Shown: positions 20,102-30,720 of the stretch, one piece after another | How the letters are laid out: each line of letters starts with the position of its first letter | Numbering within the stretch: position 1 is the stretch's first letter | NCBI GenBank assembly: GCA_036897625.1 | Contig: JAYMTA010000271.1 | Location: 1 to 32,603 of the forward strand | Reading direction: 5' to 3' | Origin: Pelargonium cotyledonis | Lineage: Eukaryota > Streptophyta > Magnoliopsida > Geraniales > Geraniaceae | Length of the DNA stretch: 32,603 nucleotides | Notes under the pieces: generated by a model | What the model saw: the letters and a program-made list of their open reading frames with translations, nothing else | Databases searched by the model: none | What the model was told of the DNA's origin: nothing | Program-made: the position numbers and the translations under genes

Positions 20102-20940
20102 CGAATATGTGAAGTTTTGTTAGGTTTAGCTAGCTGGATTATATCTGGATATATACAATCATACTATTCTTTTTCTGTTTTTGCCTTGCAATGAGAGTTC
20201 AACAAATGTATTCCTTTCTCTTGACAGTGCATGAACTGAAACAATAGTGTCATCTTTTGCATAATGTTGTCCAGTTCACATGACCTTAAACTTCCAAGTT
20301 TTGTTCACATTTCTATTTATATTTTGATAACACAGTGGAATAATATGTTCTAGAATTTCATCAGAACTGATATGATTCAATAACTTCCAGGCTGGACTGG
20401 ATCATAATCCAAAAGAACTTTAGGTTGGCATCTGATTAGGATTTGTCAATCCGGGACAGATTTGAACCAGAAATTGCTACCTCTGTACTATCGCAAGAGG
20501 AATCTAAAACGACATTTAATTTGAAACGGAAGCATTAAATACTACTTGGACTAAATAATATTGATGACTAATTTGGAAGAAGAAACATTCAATTTGATCA
20601 AAACGGCGTCGTTTTATTCCGCTGCATCCTTCGTGTGTCCATCCAAACACTCCTTCTGTCATTTTCTCGCCCAGTAATCAAATAACCACGTCATTTTCCA
20701 GGAAAATAAGAAACCATTTGTCAGTCAACTCAGATTCATCACAAAACACAATATTAGCACTAGCCGTTCTCTTTGTTGCAGAAGATTTTCAAGTCAACTG
20801 GGCATTAGCTACTTCGTCTCCAGCCGCTTCTCCTCCTTTTTCCTTTTCATCTTCTTACGGCACACGAGTGTAGCCAAAAGCGTCTAATCTGGTTCTCTCT
20901 TGAGCTATTTACAAATTGTTTTCTCAATTTGAGCTTGTAC
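20102..20940. promoter_or_regulatory. Helicase 3' flank and promoter of the NPR3/4-like gene with two W-boxes
   Basis: The first 300 bp are the helicase 3' region. Upstream of the NPR-like gene there are two W-box cores, TTGACT on the minus strand, at 20723-20728 and 20792-20797. W-boxes are bound by WRKY factors and are known in NPR1 promoters. An AAACGGCGTCGTTTTA word at about 20601-20616, common in plant promoters, also lies here. The transcript probably begins around 20750-20900; a CT-rich stretch near 20820-20850 would fit a leader. This is inference from motifs. Confidence 0.45.
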
Positions 20941-20948
20941 TTGCTTGT

Positions 20949-21002
20949 ATGGAGCTCGATAGCTTCTGCTGCTGTTATGGGTGCTTAAGCTTTATTTCCT
21001 GA
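20949..21002 (+). other. Possible upstream ORF in the leader of the NPR3/4-like gene
   Basis: An ATG at 20949 opens a 17-codon frame, M-E-L-D-S-F then a run of three Cys, ending at TGA 21000-21002. If the transcript starts upstream of 20949 and this part is not removed as a leader intron, it is a uORF that could lower translation of the main frame at 21290. Neither the transcription start nor splicing can be seen from the sequence. Confidence 0.3.
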
Positions 21003-21289
21003 TTCTATTTTTGCTGCTTATAAGGAAATTAGCTCTTTTTGCAATATGGGTATTGAAGAATATTGATTTTGGTCTTGGGTGTTCAGTTTGTTCTTGGTCT
21101 TTTTGCTACTCTCATGTCTTTATTTTGGGTTGCAGCATGATTCATGAGATGGGTAACTCTTAGATTTTGAGATACGGTTCTTGTACCATGTTTCTTGCTG
21201 GTACAAGGGTTCAAGCATTTTCCCGACTCTAAGAAATTTTAGCCCTTTTATATGTGTCTTAAATAACAAGGGGTTTTTAGGTTGAGTTT

Positions 21290-23929
21290 ATGAATCCTGA
21301 AATAATGGAAAATGCTAATGAACTATCCTCCTCCTTGAGTTTTGCTTCGACTTCCTATCTATCAAATGGGTCCTGTAGTCAAATTTTGTCTGCCTCCACC
21401 AGCCCGGAACCTGTGGCAAATCTTGAAAATTTGACTCTAAGCAAGCTCAGTTCCAGTCTTGAGAGGTTATTGATTGATGACAATTACAAGTCTAACTATT
21501 GTGATGCGGAGATTGTTGTTGAAGGCATCCCAGTGGGCGTTCATCGGTGTGTTTTGGCTGCACGGAGTCAGTTTTTTCATGAACTTTTTAAGAAAGGGAA
21601 TGATAGTTCTGACAAGGATGGTAAACCTAAGTATCTCATGTCTGATTTGCTTCTTCATGGTCGGGTTGGATTTGAGGCTTTTAATGTTTTCTTAAATTAT
21701 TTATACACTGGCAAGCTACAAACATTTCCACAGGATGTATCAACATGTGTTGATGAAGGTTGTGCTCATGACACCTGCCACCCTGCTATTAATTATGCTG
21801 TTGAATTGATGTACGCATCTGCCAGGTTTCAGATGAAGGAGCTGGTTATGCTTGTTCAGGTAAGCTGGGGTCAGAACTATTTCACCTTTTTGCTATATTG
21901 ATTGGCTTGAGTTATTGATTGATGCTATTGCTGGTAGTTGAAAAAGGATTCATGTGCCTTCTGGTATGATTTTGACTGCTTTAACAGACCAGTACAAGAT
22001 TTTTTTGAGATGTGGCCTAGTTGTTAAAAGTAACTAAAAACATGACTTTTTTTAGAGATGTGGCCTAGTTGTTAAAGAACACTGATACATATCTTTTCTA
22101 CTCCATTTGGGATTTTACCTTACACGTTGCCAAACGAAGCAGCCTTTGCCTTATTTGTATTCCACACTAACGCTCAACTAAGTGCTGTTCTTCCATAAGA
22201 AATTTTAAATCTATAGCGCTAGCTTTATTCTTCTATGGAATTTGAATGGTTTCGAATTTAGTGCAACATTTGTCCGCAAATTCATTTTTATCAGCCATCA
22301 GGATGAAGCTTTTGAACAAGTACAATTTTTGAATTCCAAAATCCTTCTTTTTTGTTTTGTAATGAGGTCTCCAAGATTTTTCTTTGACTTCGTTATGAAT
22401 GATAAGAGGCATTCAAACTATTAATGACTTCACCTCTAATATTTGCTCCAACATTGACATTGCTTCTCCCAGCTTTCTATAGACTGCGGGGCTAGCATGG
22501 CTAGACTACATCCTTTTTTCTATGATTAAGATAGTACTGCTCATGAGAATGACCATCTTATATTAGGCTATATTACCTTTACCGATATTGACCCAGCTCC
22601 TAGGTGTTTGAAGTTTATTGTGATTCAATACTTTTGATATTTAATGCAGCGCCATCTCCTCAACTTTGTTGACAAGGCTCTAGTGGAGGATGTTATCCCA
22701 ATTCTTGTGGCCGCATTCCACTGCCAAGTGGACCAGCTTCTCTCTCACTGCATAGAGAGAGTGGCAAGTTTGAATCTTGATGATGTGTCTTTAGAGAAAG
22801 AGCTCCCTTATGAAGTGTCAAGTGAAATCAAATCACGCCGTCTCAAAGCTAAGCAAGACTCTGACTCTATTGTCCTAGAAGTGGACTCCTTACATGAAAA
22901 AAGAATAAGGAGAATACACAAGGCCTTAGACTCTGATGATGTCGAACTGGTGAAGCTTCTCCTAAATGAATCTAATATTACTTTGGATGATGCTCATGCT
23001 CTCCACTATGCCACTGCTTATTGTGATCCTAAGATCATTAAGGAGATACTCAGTTTAGATTTGGCGGATCTCAACCTTAAAAACTCACGAGGACACACGG
23101 TGCTTCATGTAGCAGCAAGGCGTAAAGAACCCTCTGTACTGGTAGCCCTATTGGCCAAGGGGGCCTGTGCATCAGAAACTACTTTGGATGGACAAACTGC
23201 TGTTGCAATTTGTCGGAGGCTGACTCGGCCAAAGGATTACAATAAGAATACAGCACAGGGGCAGGAATCTAACAAAGACCGTTTATGTATTGATGTCCTA
23301 GAAAGAGAGATGAGAAGGGCTTCCATGACTGGAAACATGTCAAACTCGTCACAAGTGGTAGCTGATGATTTGCACATGAGGCTGGACTACCTTGAAAATA
23401 GAGGTGATTAGCCTTTACATTTTATTTACTTGTTTACTCTTCTTAATCACTTCTACTATATATCACAAGTACTAGTTTCTTTCTGCAGTTTCATATCTTT
23501 GCAGGAGTTTTTAGAAACAGATTTTTTTTTTTATTCTAGCCATTCTCTAAGAATTTTCAAAATATTATGATTTAGCATCTTTAACCTCTGCCCTGAAAAA
23601 CTCATGGACAAACAAACTTTCATGTATCTAGTGGCATTTGCACGACTGTTGTTTCCCACCGAAGCTAGAGTAGCTATGGACATTGCGGATGCAGATTCAA
23701 CCTCAGCATATGGTAAAGTTCCAGCGTCTAAAGGCTGTAGTGAGAACTTGAGGGAGGTTGACTTGAATGAGACGCCCTCTGTGCAATCCAAAAGACTCCA
23801 AGCCAGACTGCAAGCACTGCTTAAAACAGGTACTGTAAATGTTGTCTTTACCATCTTATTTGGAAACTTCTAATTTGCGTTTATATGCTGTTACTTACTG
23901 TATCTTGATAAAATTGCATCTCAGAGGAA

Positions 23930-23963
<34 letters not shown>

Positions 23964-24439
23964 GAACAGGTTGAGATTGCAGCTGTTTTAAGACTCCTGG
24001 ATTTTAATTCTCTGGACTTTTCTGGATACAAAATTATTATTGCATAAATAGATTGAATCTGAGGACTCATATTGAATCCTTTATTGGATGGAAAACCTTG
24101 ATGGTCTGGTCATGGATTAATGTATCAATCGTAAATAGTCTCTTTGACATTTAGTTTCCTTTTCTGGTTGCAGTGGAGACAGGTCGACGCTACTTCCCTC
24201 ATTGCTCAGAAGTGCTTGATAGGTTCTTGGATGACGATATGCCCGACGCTTTCTACCTTGACAAAGGTACTCAAGAAGAGCAGATAATCAAGAAGAGAAG
24301 GTTCATGGAGCTTAAAGATGATGTTCAGAGGGCATTTTACAAGGACATAGCTGAGAATAACAGATCAGGTCTGTCATCATCATCCTCATCCTCATCTTCT
24401 CCGAAGACGGGTGCAAACCACAAGCTTAGGAAGAAGTGA
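21290..24439 (+). CDS. NPR3/NPR4-like BTB-ankyrin salicylic acid receptor
   Basis: Exons 21290-21859, 22650-23403, 23632-23829 and 24174-24439 are GT-AG and phase-consistent, giving 595 aa with the four-exon structure usual for NPR genes. The N-terminal BTB/POZ domain (about 60-190, with CDAEIVVEGIPVGVHRCVLAARS) contains the C2HC zinc motif C-x4-C-x4-C-H. A BACK-like helical part and ankyrin repeats follow (about 280-380, with ALHYATAYCDPKIIKEIL and GHTVLHVAARR). The LENRV pentapeptide spans the exon 2/3 junction. Its Arg441 corresponds to the salicylate-contacting Arg of NPR1/NPR4 (R432/R419). VDLNETP at 484-490 is the EAR-like repression motif known in NPR3/NPR4, so I place it in that clade: SA-inhibited co-repressors that bind TGA factors in the nucleus. 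The C terminus has a nine-Ser run and ends basic. The gene appears intact. Confidence 0.94.
22007..22076. repeat. Short direct duplication in NPR3/4-like intron 1
   Basis: GAGATGTGGCCTAGTTGTTAAA occurs at 22007-22028 and again at 22055-22076, 48 bp apart. It is intronic and looks like a small local duplication. No function is apparent. Confidence 0.8.
23931..23962. repeat. (CT)n(CA)n microsatellite in NPR3/4-like intron 3
   Basis: A compound dinucleotide run, about nine CT followed by about seven CA, lies in the third intron. It is pyrimidine-rich and ends in CAG, so it resembles a splice acceptor. However, the frame only continues correctly from the acceptor at 24171-24173. Confidence 0.9.
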
Positions 24440-25546
24440 ACAGTATGTTTACTGCATTATATAGGATGTCAAAAGCCTTAACTTAGTTTTGAATGGTTAT
24501 TTGTTAGATATTCTTGACGGCCTATGTAATTGGTTTTGCTGTGTAAAAGCACAAGTTTTGATCACACCTGCACTGTAAAATATTTCCTTCCTAAGTTCCA
24601 AATTTTCAGTGGAGTGAGTATATAGTCCACTCCAAATTAACTGTTGTCTTTTCTGTTTCCCTTTTATGAAAAATTCAGTTGTGTGTGAGGATTATTTTTC
24701 CGTCTTTCGACAATTTTGTTATTGTTGATATACAGACACAAGTTTTGTGATAAATTTGTTATGAATGTTTGGTGGAGTCTAGTTATTATGGAAGAAAATT
24801 ATTCAAGAACCGGACCGGCTGGTTCAACCAGTTTGTTGCAGTGATTTGCCATGTTATATTTACTACCTCAGTTCACATCTGTCTGTATAAAGAAGGCACA
24901 GAATGAGAAAGCAAGAACTTTCCTTCTAAATGAGAGGAAATCAAGACAATGTGGTGCTTCTTGGAGTCAAAACCCATTAATGTCATTTATAAAAAAAAGT
25001 AGTTGAGGTGACTAAGATCTTAATTGAATTGGTCAAATGATTCATGAATCTGAACAAGAAATAGCTTTGATTGCTGTGAATTATACTAATTATCTCTCTT
25101 TTAGTGTGATGCCTACAAGGTGCTCAAGGAAATGCCTAGGAACTTCTTTCTGATGTGGAAATGGAAACAGTGTAAAAGTGTATTCCATTCCCAGAATTGT
25201 CAACACAAAAGATGCACCAGCACAGCATAAACAACTGGCACCCAAATGACAGAACCACACATTTCTTGGTCCTCCCAAATGAAAGAGGAGCCACTTATTA
25301 TCCTGGTAAGCTTCTCCAAAACATGTCCTAGTCTTGATGAAAATTAGCAAAACACAAGAGAAGTCAACAAAACCTTTTATTTTTCTAGACTTTTACTTTT
25401 AGTTGAAGCTGTTATTCAAAGGAACATAGTTGTGACACTTTCTCAGCAGGTGCAATGAGGAGAGTTGTGAATATTCAGATGGTTAGAGATCAATTATACA
25501 TTTTGAGAGATTAAAGAGGTAGAGGGAAGAAGAAACTGGAGGAGAT
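24440..25546. other. Intergenic region between the NPR3/4-like and NLR genes
   Basis: It contains the NPR-like 3' untranslated region (to about 24620) and the NLR promoter and leader. The frame on the minus strand at 25090-25350 has no family resemblance and I take it as chance. The last 100 bp before the NLR ATG are purine-rich (GAGGTAGAGGGAAGAAGAAACTGGAGGAG-like), fitting a 5' leader. Nothing else is recognised. Confidence 0.45.
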
Positions 25547-28363
25547 ATGGCTGAGACAGTGGTTTGCTCTGTTATTGACAGGTTGGTTTCATTGCTGAGT
25601 GAAGAAGTGAAAATGTTGAGAGGTGTTCATGGGGAAGTTTCAGACATAAAAGATGAGCTGGAGAGCATTCAGTCCTTTCTGAAGGAAGCAGATTCAAGGG
25701 CAGAGAAAGAAGACATCAACAGCAGCTTAAAAACTTGGGTGAAACAGGTACGAGATGTAGCTTATCGTATAGAAGATGTCATTGATGAATACATGCTTCA
25801 TGTGGCTCAGCACCAAGACCAAGATAGTGTGATATTCATCAGCTTCCTTCGGAAAATCGCTTGCATCCTTGGAAAGTTAAGGAACCGCAACAAGATAGTG
25901 TCTGAGATTCAAGATATCAAATCAGCAATCCGGGGAATCAAGGAAAGAAGTGGAAGATACTGTTTCAGTTCCTTTGAGCATGGATCAAGCAGTGTCAACA
26001 TGAAGAATCAGACAAGCAATAAGTACCTGCGAGTGGCTTCCATTTTCGTGGAGGAAGATAATGTTGTGGGGATTGAATCTACTAAAACTGAACTGATTGA
26101 ATGCTTGATTGCTGGAGCTTCAAATCGTAGCGCGGTTTCGGTTGTGGGTATGGGAGGACTTGGGAAGACTACTCTTGCCAAGATAGTCTTCGACAACGAC
26201 CAGGTAAGGAGGCATTTTTGTTGTCATGCTTGGGTCACAGTGTCTCAAACATACAAGAAGGAGGATCTGCTAAGGAATGTGTTGAGATTATTTTGCCAGG
26301 CGAGGAAGGAGTCAACTCCTGAAGGAATCGACGCCATGGAAAAAGTGCTGCTGATCACCAAACTCAGGGAATACTTGCAGCAAAAGAGGTACGTAATTGT
26401 GTTCGATGATGTATGGAAACTAGACTTTTGGGGAGACATAGAGCATGCTATGCCTGATAACAACAGGGGGAGTAGGATAATTATAACGACACGAAACAGA
26501 AATGTTGCTACTTTTTGCAAGAAATCATCATTTGTTCATTTCCATGAGCTGCAACCCTTAACCCCAAATGATGCTTGGGAACTCTTCTGCAAAAAAGCAT
26601 TCCAATTTGATTTTGACTGTCATTGTCCCTAAGAATTGAAGAAATTGTCTCTTGACATTGTTGAAAAATGTAGAGGATTGCCTTTAGCAATAGTGACCAT
26701 AGCTGGTCTCTTGTCAACCAAAGATAAGGTCGTGTTAGAATGGCAAACGTTGTGTGATAGCCTCGGTCCTGAGATATCCTGTAATCCCCATCTGATAAAT
26801 ATCACTGAAATTCTCTCTCTTAGCTACCTTGATCTACCTTACTATCTCAAACCTTGCTTCTTGTACTTTAGCATCTTCCCAGAGGACTATCCTATCAATC
26901 GTCCTAGACTATTCGGACACTGGATAGCTCAGGGCTTTGTGAAAGGAAAGAAGGGGAAGACATTGGAACAAGTTGCAGAAGAGTACTTAAATGAGCTTGT
27001 TAACAGAAACTTGGTTCAGGTGTCCTGGGGAAAGTTTAATGGGGTAAACAAATGGTGCCGAGTCCATGATATGTGGCGGGAGATCATTCTATCCAAGGTC
27101 ACAGACTTGAGCTTATATCATGTTTTGGAAGAAAACAATACGAATTTTGACCGAAAAGTCAGGAATCTATCTCTCTGCAATAACACATATAAGGTCCTTG
27201 AGACCATGGAGGATTCGCTGGTTCGTTCTATTCTCCTTTTCAAGGCTACTGAGAAAATTTCCAAATCATTTATGCTTAAACTGTTTGAGCATTTCAAGCT
27301 CTTGAAACTATTGGATTTCCAAGATGCACCTTTGGACCACCTTCCCTCAGAAATCGGGAACTTGTTCCATTTGAGTTACTTAAATGTCAGCAACACGAAG
27401 TTGAAGAAGCTACCAAGATCCATAGGCAAGTTATGCAACCTAGAGACACTGAATGTCTCGGATACACTTATCCGTGTCCTCCCAGTTGAGATCAATAGGC
27501 TCATTAAGCTACGCCATCTTATGGCACGCAACATTTCCATTGATTCCAATGCAGCTTCATTTCAAGGTGTGAGGATACAAGAAGGATTTGGTTGTCTAGA
27601 GAAGTTGCAGACACTCGTGCTAGTGGATGCAAATCACGCAGCTGGAGTAACTAAAGAACTGGAGAAGCTGAAGCAACTAAATGTGCTGGCGATACTAAAT
27701 CCAGCGCAAGAAGATGATCGTAGAGCTCTGCGTGCTTCCATTGAGAAAATGAACCACCTTGTTGCTCTTGAAGTAATCTCAGCAAGTGCAGACGAGACTC
27801 TCCATCTAGACTCGATCTCTTCTCCGCCTCAGCTCCAAGACCTCTTCTTGAAAGGCCGTTTAGAGAAGCTGCCACTATGGATCTTGAAGCTTGAAAATCT
27901 TGTCACAATTGACTTATTTGCCTCAGGGTTAGGGGAAGATCCTCTCCAAGCCCTTCAGGCTTTGCCTAACTTAACAAATGTGTATCTCTGCGAGGGGTAC
28001 CATGGAGAACAGCTCCATATTGGGGAAGGAGGCTTTAGGAGATTCAAGCTGCTGAGTCTCAAGAAGATGCATGGATTGGGTACTATGATACTAGACAAAG
28101 GAGCAATGCCTGTTCTTGAGGAGCTGCAAATTGGTCCTAGTCCTCAACTTAAGGAGGTTCCTATTGGTATCCAGCACCTGAGGAACCTTAAAACGCTAGT
28201 GTTTTGTGATATGTCGAGAGAGTTCAGTCTCAGAATGTTATCAGAAGATCAAGATTATTGGAAGGTGAAGCATATTCCAGTAGTACTTTTCAACTATAGC
28301 GAAGAGCGACATGGAACCTACAAGCTTGGTGATCCGAAATTGCTGGATCATCTGCGACGTTGA
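25547..28363 (+). pseudogene. RPM1-type CC-NB-LRR immune receptor, interrupted by one in-frame stop
   Basis: Single uninterrupted exon of 938 codons, apart from one TAA at 26630-26632 (codon 362) with the same frame open on both sides. Before the stop: CC domain with EDVID (76-80), P-loop GMGGLGKTT (201-209), kinase-2 YVIVFDDVW (282-290) and RNBS-B GSRIIITTRN (308-317). After it: GLPL (377-380), the FLYFSIFPEDYPI region, VHD in the MHD position (506-508) and LRRs from about 575, with units such as LPSEIGNLFHLSYLNVSNTKLKKLP. Such proteins are intracellular sensors of pathogen effectors. As written, translation yields a 361-residue CC-NB fragment lacking GLPL, MHD and LRRs. Every other part is well conserved, so the lesion is recent, allelic, or a sequencing error. 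A single substitution from TCA or a K, Q or E codon would explain it. I see no splice pair that would neatly remove the stop. Confidence 0.9.
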
Positions 28364-28566
28364 GGCCTAGAAATTGAAAGCAAAAGATGGAATCACATCA
28401 GTTTCTCAGCACTGCTTGAAGTGTTATGATTTTCTTGATTTGTACAACAGTTTGCTTGTACTAATGCTGCAGTGTATATTCAAACAATTGCCAGTTTCAT
28501 GCTTTTGGGTTAACAAATCTTCTGAAATGTAAAGCTATTGACGAATCCGACTGCATTTTTCTTGCT
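28364..28566 (+). other. 3' flank of the NLR gene
   Basis: AT-rich sequence after the TGA, with the expected look of a 3' untranslated region. No coding or structural signal was found. Confidence 0.4.
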
Positions 28567-29137
28567 ATGATAACAAAATAAGTAGCTTTTACTCAAGAAG
28601 TTTCGTCTACGAACCCTTTTGTCGTCTGAAGAGCAGTTCAATACACGAGATTTTTACTGTTCTAAGGTTTGAACCTTGTTTTCGTGTGTAATTAGTGACT
28701 TTCCATGTGAAGCACAATTGTTGCATGCTTTTGGTATGATTATGAGTTATGACAACATTTTTCTCATTATGATAACAAAATAAGTAGCTTTTTCTAAAAA
28801 CCTATTGGTTATAGTCCCTTTTGTTGTCTAAAGAGCATTTTAGTGCACGAAAGATCTTGTTATCTTAAAGTTTGAATCTTGTTTTTGTGAGTGTAATTAG
28901 TCGCTTTCCATGCAAAGCACAATTGTTGCATGCTTTTGGCACGATTCTGACTAAACTTTTCTCATTCTGATAACAAAATAAGTATCTTAAACTAAAAAGC
29001 TATTATTTATAATCTTTTTTAACGTCTAAAGAACAGTTTAGCACATGAAACTCTTGTTATTTTAAAGTTCGAACCTTATCTTTGTATTCAATTAGTCACT
29101 TTCCGAGCGAAGCACAATTGTTGCATGTTTTTGGAAG
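28567..29137. repeat. Three tandem ~200-bp repeats downstream of the NLR gene
   Basis: TGATAACAAAATAAGTA begins at 28568, 28770 and 28968, giving periods of 202 and 198 bp. Each unit contains, in order, a GTCTxAAGAGCA phrase, a CTTGTTxT...AAxGTTxGAA phrase, a TTAGTxxCTTTCC phrase and AAGCACAATTGTTGCATG. The last phrase occurs three times nearly unchanged. The copies differ by many substitutions, so the array is old. No frame is kept, so it is non-coding; it may be a minisatellite or part of a decayed element. Confidence 0.85.
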
Positions 29138-29254
29138 TGGTGTAAGTGTCAAGTAGAAGGAGGAATTGCTTGGCAAGCCAGCTAAGATGCTTGGTTTGGA
29201 AACTTGCTAGTGAAGGCATTGTAAAGGGTCAAAACAGTTGGCTATTTATGTAAG

Positions 29255-29640
29255 GGATAACCACTTCTTTGGTACCCAAACTTTTAATGTTTAGACAATT
29301 TGGTACCTACACTTTTATTTCAGCCAATTAAGTACCTACACTTTAAATCACACCCAATTAAGTATCTGCACTATTATTGTAAACCCAATATGATGTCTAC
29401 CGTTACCTCCTGTCAAATTTGGCGTTAAATCTCGCTGATGTGGCCAGACCAGTGTCGCGCTGGCAAAAATTCGTTGATGTGAACGCTGACGTGGACATAT
29501 TTTTGCTGAGTTGGATTTTCTTTTGGTTGAAAGGTGATGAGTTGGATTTGAAAAAACAAAAAACTAATAAAACAAAAAAGTGAAAAAACAAAAAAAACAT
29601 ATACTCCGTATTAGTTTAAAAAACAAAAAACAAAAAACCA
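29255..29640. repeat. Repeat-like AT-rich segment with GGTACC(C/T)A...CACTTTTA phrases
   Basis: The phrase TTGGTACCxAxACTTTTA appears at about 29268 and 29308. Related AATTAAGTACCTACACTTT and AATTAAGTATCTGCACT phrases follow at about 29328 and 29366. Then come CTGATGTGGC and CTGACGTGG words and an A-rich tract (29550-29645). Such TACCTACACTTT/TGACGTGG segments are commonly found dispersed in plant genomes as repeats. I could not find terminal inverted repeats or target duplications, so I do not assign a class. Confidence 0.4.
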
Positions 29641-29644
29641 AAAA

Positions 29645-30540
29645 AAATCACAGATGGCTTTTGAAGCCCTCTCCTCTTCTCTCTTTTTCACGATGGCGGC
29701 GGCGGCGAGCTCCAGATCAAGATAAACTTGATGAGCAACAAACTCAACCAATGTTTCATCACAAACAATGTTACGCATAACAAATTGGGTACTTTGAAAG
29801 TTACATATTATTGACAACAAATGTCATGTTTAAGAATGAATGGATTAGATTCAGTACTACAATGCATGTTAATGTTGGGGAACAAGAAAAAGAACGAAAG
29901 GGTGCATTATCATACCCAAGACAAAGGAAGTGATGCCTGTGAGGTGCAAAAATAACAATTAGATAAAAATCCAGCAATGGTTAACAAGGTTGATAAGCAA
30001 TTAAATCTCTTGCACTGTGACAAACAATGAATCTACTGACTCCAACAGAATATGCATTAACTTTTCTAAGACAGATCGAACACTTGACTGGCTTTTGAAT
30101 GAACTGCCCCATCACAGAACAAATAAGCACAGTACATTCCCGTATAGGATTAAATAATAAGAACATGTATATGTAAATTACTTCATAATAACATAAACTC
30201 AATAACTACTTTCACCAACCAAACAACACACAGAACAAAATTCATCACCAAACCAAAATCCCCAATAGTCATAAACCCTAAACACTTGCACATTATCAAA
30301 CACCTAATGTTAAAAAAATGGCAAGAAAGCCAAAGAAACCAAAGAAGTCAAACAAATGCCAGTAACTTATGATTCACAACATCGACAGTACAATCAGTTA
30401 GCGCCATGAACCACCACAATCTCTTTCTTTTGTTCGATGCAATCACTGCAAACCATGGAGGCCCTTCTTGCAGGGAGTGGTACCCCGCAATCATCAATCT
30501 GTCACAAGAGTGCCACCGCTCCGGTGGCCGGGAGATTCTC
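29645..30540 (-). other. Possible decayed minus-strand gene pieces
   Basis: Two minus-strand stretches look more protein-like than the surroundings. One lies at about 29640-29770 (C-D-E-T-L-V-E-F-V-A-H-Q-V-Y, then a run of Ala, then K-K-R-E-E-E-R-A). The other lies at about 29985-30110, with Cys pairs in KCSICLRKVNAYSVG. A third, at about 30378-30475, has M-V-C-S-D-C-I-E-Q-K-K-E-I. They cannot be joined into a gene by splice signals I trust, and I recognise no family. Together with the TATA-like box at 30811-30820 they might be exons of a small gene or its remnants. The rest of the stretch is AT-rich with nothing recognised. Confidence 0.2.
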
Positions 30541-30720
30541 AGGATTGACTATCAGGAGTTGCTCTACACTGGCTGCATTCTTAGGATTGGTCACCAGAAG
30601 TTATTCTGCACCAACTGCTTTCTCAAGATTGGCCACCGGGAGTTGCTTTGCACCGGCTGCACTCTCAGGATTGGCCACCGGAAGTTGCTCTGCACCGGCT
30701 GCATTATCAGGATTGGCCAT
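30541..30720. repeat. Four 42-bp tandem repeats (plus partial units)
   Basis: Units start at 30541, 30583, 30625 and 30667, with a partial at 30709-30720. The consensus begins AGGATTGGCCACCGG and includes GTTGCTCTGCACCGGCTGCA. Because 42 is a multiple of three, long open frames appear on both strands. On the minus strand, an ATG at 30720 gives 39 residues built on A-G-A-E-Q-L-P-V-A-N-P before a stop at 30601-30603. A TATATATAG box sits about 95 bp upstream of it, at 30811-30820. My hand count of differences among units by triplet position is even (six at each), so neither strand shows coding constraint. Confidence 0.8.

Noticed and set aside
23931..23964. Alternative acceptor at the CT/CA microsatellite ending in CAG
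   Set aside because: Splicing here would not lead into the conserved V-E-T-G-R-R-Y-F-P sequence. The acceptor at 24171-24173 restores phase and homology.
26630..26640. Stop-codon readthrough as an explanation of the NLR interruption
   Set aside because: The bases after the TAA (GAATTG) do not match the known plant readthrough context (CAATTA/CARYYA). A simple nonsense change or sequence error is more likely.
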